NCBI GenBank assembly: GCA_947630845.1
Contig: CANRJB010000014.1
Coordinates: 1 to 64,000, forward strand
Direction: 5' to 3'
Origin: an uncultured Clostridia bacterium
Lineage (GTDB): Bacteria; Bacillota; Clostridia; Oscillospirales; Ruminococcaceae
DNA: 64,000 nt
The notes under the pieces are model-generated. The model was given only the letters and a program-made list of their open reading frames with translations, was not told the origin of the DNA and ran no database searches. Shown here piece after piece: positions 61,659-64,000 of this stretch. The first letter of the stretch is position 1, and every line of letters begins with the position of its first letter. A program made the translations under genes and the position numbers.

Positions 61659-62507
61659 ATGAAACATACGGCTGCGACTTTGCTTGCGCAGAAGCAATCC
61701 GGTGAAAAAATCACGATGCTTACTGCCTACGACTACACCACTGCCCGTATTGAGGATGAATGCGGCGTGAATGCCATTCTTGTGGGGGATTCCCTCGGAA
61801 TGGTCATGCTTGGCTATGACACAACGCTGCCCGTTACCATGGAAGATATGCTCCACCATACAAAAGCAGTTGCACGGGGGGCAGAACATGCCTTTGTTGT
61901 GGCAGATATGCCGTTTCTCTCCTATCAGACAAGTGTATACGACGCTGTGGTGAATGCAGGAAGGCTGATAAAAGAGGGCGGCGCACAAGCTGTCAAACTT
62001 GAGGGCGGTGCAGCAGTCTGCAAACAGATCAATGCTATCGTGGAGGCATCCATCCCCGTTGTGGCACATATCGGCATGACTCCACAGTCTGTGAATGTGT
62101 TCGGCGGTTTCAAAGTGCAGGGCAAGAGCTATGAACGTGCTGTGCAGCTCATTGAGGATGCACACCGGGTACAGGAAGCAGGGGCATGTGCCGTGGTACT
62201 GGAATGTGTTCCGGCTAAGCTTGCGGAGCAGATCACAAAAGAGCTTGTCATTCCGACCATCGGCATCGGGGCAGGAAATGCCTGTGATGGGCAGGTGCTT
62301 GTCTATCAGGATATGCTCGGTCTGACAACGGGACATACCCCGAAGTTTGCGAAGAAATTTGCTGATGCCGGGAAACTGATGCGTGAAGGTTTTGCAGTAT
62401 ATATCGACGAAACAAAGTCCGGAGTATTTCCGGAACAGGAGCATTGTTTTCAGATCGGGGAGGATGTGATGGAGCGCATCCTGAACGAAAGGGGGCAGCA
62501 GTCATGA
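61659..62507 (+). CDS. panB: 3-methyl-2-oxobutanoate hydroxymethyltransferase
   Basis: A 282-residue enzyme making ketopantoate, first step of pantothenate synthesis. [39 protein letters not shown] and GHIGMTPQS-like [11 protein letters not shown] are visible. ATG 61659 has GAAAGGA upstream and lies downstream of the promoter. Overlaps panC by 4 bp. Confidence 0.95.
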   Translation: MKHTAATLLAQKQSGEKITMLTAYDYTTARIEDECGVNAILVGDSLGMVMLGYDTTLPVTMEDMLHHTKAVARGAEHAFVVADMPFLSYQTSVYDAVVNAGRLIKEGGAQAVKLEGGAAVCKQINAIVEASIPVVAHIGMTPQSVNVFGGFKVQGKSYERAVQLIEDAHRVQEAGACAVVLECVPAKLAEQITKELVIPTIGIGAGNACDGQVLVYQDMLGLTTGHTPKFAKKFADAGKLMREGFAVYIDETKSGVFPEQEHCFQIGEDVMERILNERGQQS

Positions 62508-63364
62508 AAATCGTCACCACAATACAGGAAGTCCGTGAGCAAGTGAAGGCATGGCGGAAGGAAGGGCAGACTGTTGGTCTGGTACCGACCATGGGCTATC
62601 TGCATGAGGGACATGCAAGTCTGATGGATGCCTCTGTCAGGGATAATGATAAGACCGTGATCTCTGTCTTTGTCAACCCGATGCAGTTCGGACCGACAGA
62701 GGATCTGGAGAGCTATCCCCGTGACCTTGCACATGATGCCGCTCTGGCAGAGGCGCATGGAGTTGACCTGATCTTTCACCCTGAACCGGAAGAAATGTAC
62801 CATGAGGGGTTTTCATCCTTTGTGGATATGACGGTGCTGACAGAGGAATTGTGTGGATTGAGCAGACCGGTGCATTTTCGTGGGGTGTGTACGGTCGTAG
62901 CGAAGCTGTTCAATATCGTACAGCCGGACAAGGCGTATTTTGGGAAGAAGGATGCACAGCAGCTTGCCGTGATCCGGCACATGGTGGATGATCTGAATAT
63001 GAATTTAGAGATCATCGGTTGTCCGATCGTGCGTGAGGAAGATGGTCTGGCAAAAAGCTCGCGTAATACCTATCTGAATCCCGAAGAACGCAAGGCTGCG
63101 CTGATTTTGTCGCAGGCAATTGCACTTGGTGCTGAATTGGTGCGCAGGGGAGAAACAGACTGCAAAGCCATCACGGACGCAATGAAGACAAAAATTGAAA
63201 CCGAGCCGCTTGCCCGTATTGACTACGTCAAGCTTGTGGATGCTGCAACCATGCAGCAGATCCCTGTGCTTGATCGTCCGGCATTGTGTGCGATCGCTGT
63301 TTTCATTGGCAGGACAAGGCTGATCGATAACTTCTTTACAGAGGATGTAGGTGGTGCAGTATGA
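62504..63364 (+). CDS. panC: Pantoate--beta-alanine ligase
   Basis: A 286-residue ATP-dependent ligase joining pantoate and beta-alanine. [39 protein letters not shown] and [11 protein letters not shown] are all conserved. Start ATG 62504 overlaps the panB stop (ATGA), and its stop overlaps panD. Confidence 0.96.
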   Translation: MKIVTTIQEVREQVKAWRKEGQTVGLVPTMGYLHEGHASLMDASVRDNDKTVISVFVNPMQFGPTEDLESYPRDLAHDAALAEAHGVDLIFHPEPEEMYHEGFSSFVDMTVLTEELCGLSRPVHFRGVCTVVAKLFNIVQPDKAYFGKKDAQQLAVIRHMVDDLNMNLEIIGCPIVREEDGLAKSSRNTYLNPEERKAALILSQAIALGAELVRRGETDCKAITDAMKTKIETEPLARIDYVKLVDAATMQQIPVLDRPALCAIAVFIGRTRLIDNFFTEDVGGAV

Positions 63365-63744
63365 CAATTTCCGTACTGAAGAGCAAGATCCACCGTGCTG
63401 TCATCACACAGGCGGAGCTGAATTATATCGGCAGTGTGACAATTGATGCTGATTTAATGGAAGCAGCTGGGCTGTATGAATATGAACATGTTCATATTGT
63501 CAACATCAACAACGGCAGCCGCATCGAGACTTATGTCATTGAAGGTGAGCGGGGAAGCGGTGTCATCTGCCTGAATGGTGCAGCAGCACGTTCCGGACAG
63601 CGAGGTGATCATGTGATTATCATGTCTTATGCAGATATGACTCCTGATGAGCATTCTACCCATGCACCGAGGGTCGTGTTTGTGGATGAGGAGAACAGGG
63701 CGGTTCGTGTGGTAAGATACGAGAAGCATGGAACGATGGTATAA
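63361..63744 (+). CDS. panD: Aspartate 1-decarboxylase proenzyme
   Basis: A 127-residue PanD that makes beta-alanine for PanC. Self-cleavage between Gly24 and Ser25 in YIGSVTID produces the pyruvoyl group. [17 protein letters not shown] and [13 protein letters not shown] are typical. panE-like ketopantoate reductase is not in the operon. Confidence 0.96.
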   Translation: MTISVLKSKIHRAVITQAELNYIGSVTIDADLMEAAGLYEYEHVHIVNINNGSRIETYVIEGERGSGVICLNGAAARSGQRGDHVIIMSYADMTPDEHSTHAPRVVFVDEENRAVRVVRYEKHGTMV

Positions 63745-63790
63745 GCTGACAATGATAACCGTGCAGGTGATGTAAAAAGCACACCCAACT

Positions 63791-63848
63791 TTGAAACAGG
63801 ATGCCAAAAGGAAATGCAAAAGGCAATCTCCCGATCATCCTGTTTCAA
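63791..63848. repeat. 13-bp inverted repeat after panD
   Basis: TTGAAACAGGATG (63791-63803) and CATCCTGTTTCAA (63836-63848) are perfect complements separated by 32 bp. There is no T run; it may be a structured 3' end of the pan transcript. Confidence 0.6.
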
Positions 63849-63929
63849 TGGGGTGATGGAAAATTAGCAGCGAGCTGTGATTCATTCACAGGAAAAGATG
63901 ACATTTTATTAAAATTTTTCTTTTGGGTC

Positions 63930-63958
63930 TTGACAAATGTATAAAACTATGGTATAAT
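63930..63958 (+). promoter_or_regulatory. Promoter of the tRNA gene
   Basis: TTGACA (63930-63935), 17 bp, TATAAT (63953-63958); transcription would begin about 3 nt before the tRNA. Confidence 0.85.
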
Positions 63959-63967
63959 AATAATGTT

Positions 63968-64000
63968 GCTGGTATGGCTCAGTTGGTAGAGCAGCGCATT
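63968..64000 (+). tRNA. tRNA, 5' half, probably tRNA-Thr (cut by window end)
   Basis: GCTGGTA acceptor strand, TG, D arm GCTCAGTTGGTAGAGC, A, then anticodon stem GCGCA and loop TT. The window ends right before the anticodon, so the amino acid is inferred only from the GCTGGTA acceptor and general likeness to tRNA-Thr. Confidence 0.75.

Overview
The window looks like a low-to-mid GC Firmicute chromosome of the Ruminococcus type (Oscillospiraceae). Three things point that way: five secreted proteins carry C-terminal or internal type I dockerins (plus one dockerin-gene remnant), the glycogen operon has the clostridial glgC/glgD pair, and single genes such as DUF4317, SpoIIE and COG2509 are typical Clostridia genes. 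Housekeeping promoters are unusually regular: fifteen TTGNNN / TATAAT-like pairs with exactly 17 bp between them were found by eye.

Layout. 1-2000: edge of a mobile element (a 5'-truncated conjugation gene of the DUF3801/PcfB type, an AT-rich CPBP protease, a small orphan gene and a cluster of TTTCTACC repeats resembling an attachment region). 2064-5694: operon for an MBL-beta-CASP nuclease, an AIM24 protein and an M20 amidohydrolase. 5696-10238 (minus): Bce-type antimicrobial-peptide sensing and resistance module (response regulator, kinase, ATPase, permease). 10413-15664: a secreted RCC1-propeller protein with dockerin, then a hybrid histidine kinase with two periplasmic binding domains. 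15803-20131 (minus): a large secreted transglutaminase-like protein and a 47-residue peptide gene. 20484-26403 (minus): glgB-glgC-glgD-glgA. 26479-34748 (minus): trmL, degV, serine hydrolase, two flavoproteins, rsmA and spoIIE, mostly overlapping. 34838-35046: a small protein gene.

35211-45277 (minus): the pyrimidine operon pyrR-pyrC-pyrF-carA-carB-lipoprotein-pyrK-pyrD-ruvX behind a PyrR-type attenuator; pyrB and pyrE are not in the window. 45319-46732 (minus): DUF4317 gene with possible small ORFs on both sides. 46776-49170 (minus): a polytopic membrane protein. 49331-52218 (minus): a CAP-domain dockerin protein, the remnant of a similar gene, and a PrsA/SurA-like lipoprotein with a long acidic linker. 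52473-61437: extracellular pectin-related block with a double CE12 esterase, a PHP phosphatase, a papain-fold protein with dockerin, and a pectate lyase with dockerin. 61575-63744: panB-panC-panD. The right edge cuts a tRNA gene.

The most notable pattern concerns the dockerin proteins. Three of them (RCC1, CAP, papain-fold) share a divergent dockerin with DxxDAAxIL...GAG repeats, and none looks like an active enzyme: the papain-fold protein has Gly for the catalytic Cys and Asp for the Asn, the CAP domain lacks both tetrad His residues, and RCC1 propellers are non-catalytic. The two intact pectin-degrading enzymes carry ordinary type I dockerins. In addition, the papain-fold gene and the pectate lyase gene are divergent and each has the same decamer CATTTATAGT 26-27 bp upstream of its -35 box. 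Together these suggest a second, perhaps non-catalytic, cell-surface assembly co-regulated with pectin degradation; this is inference and needs binding and expression data.
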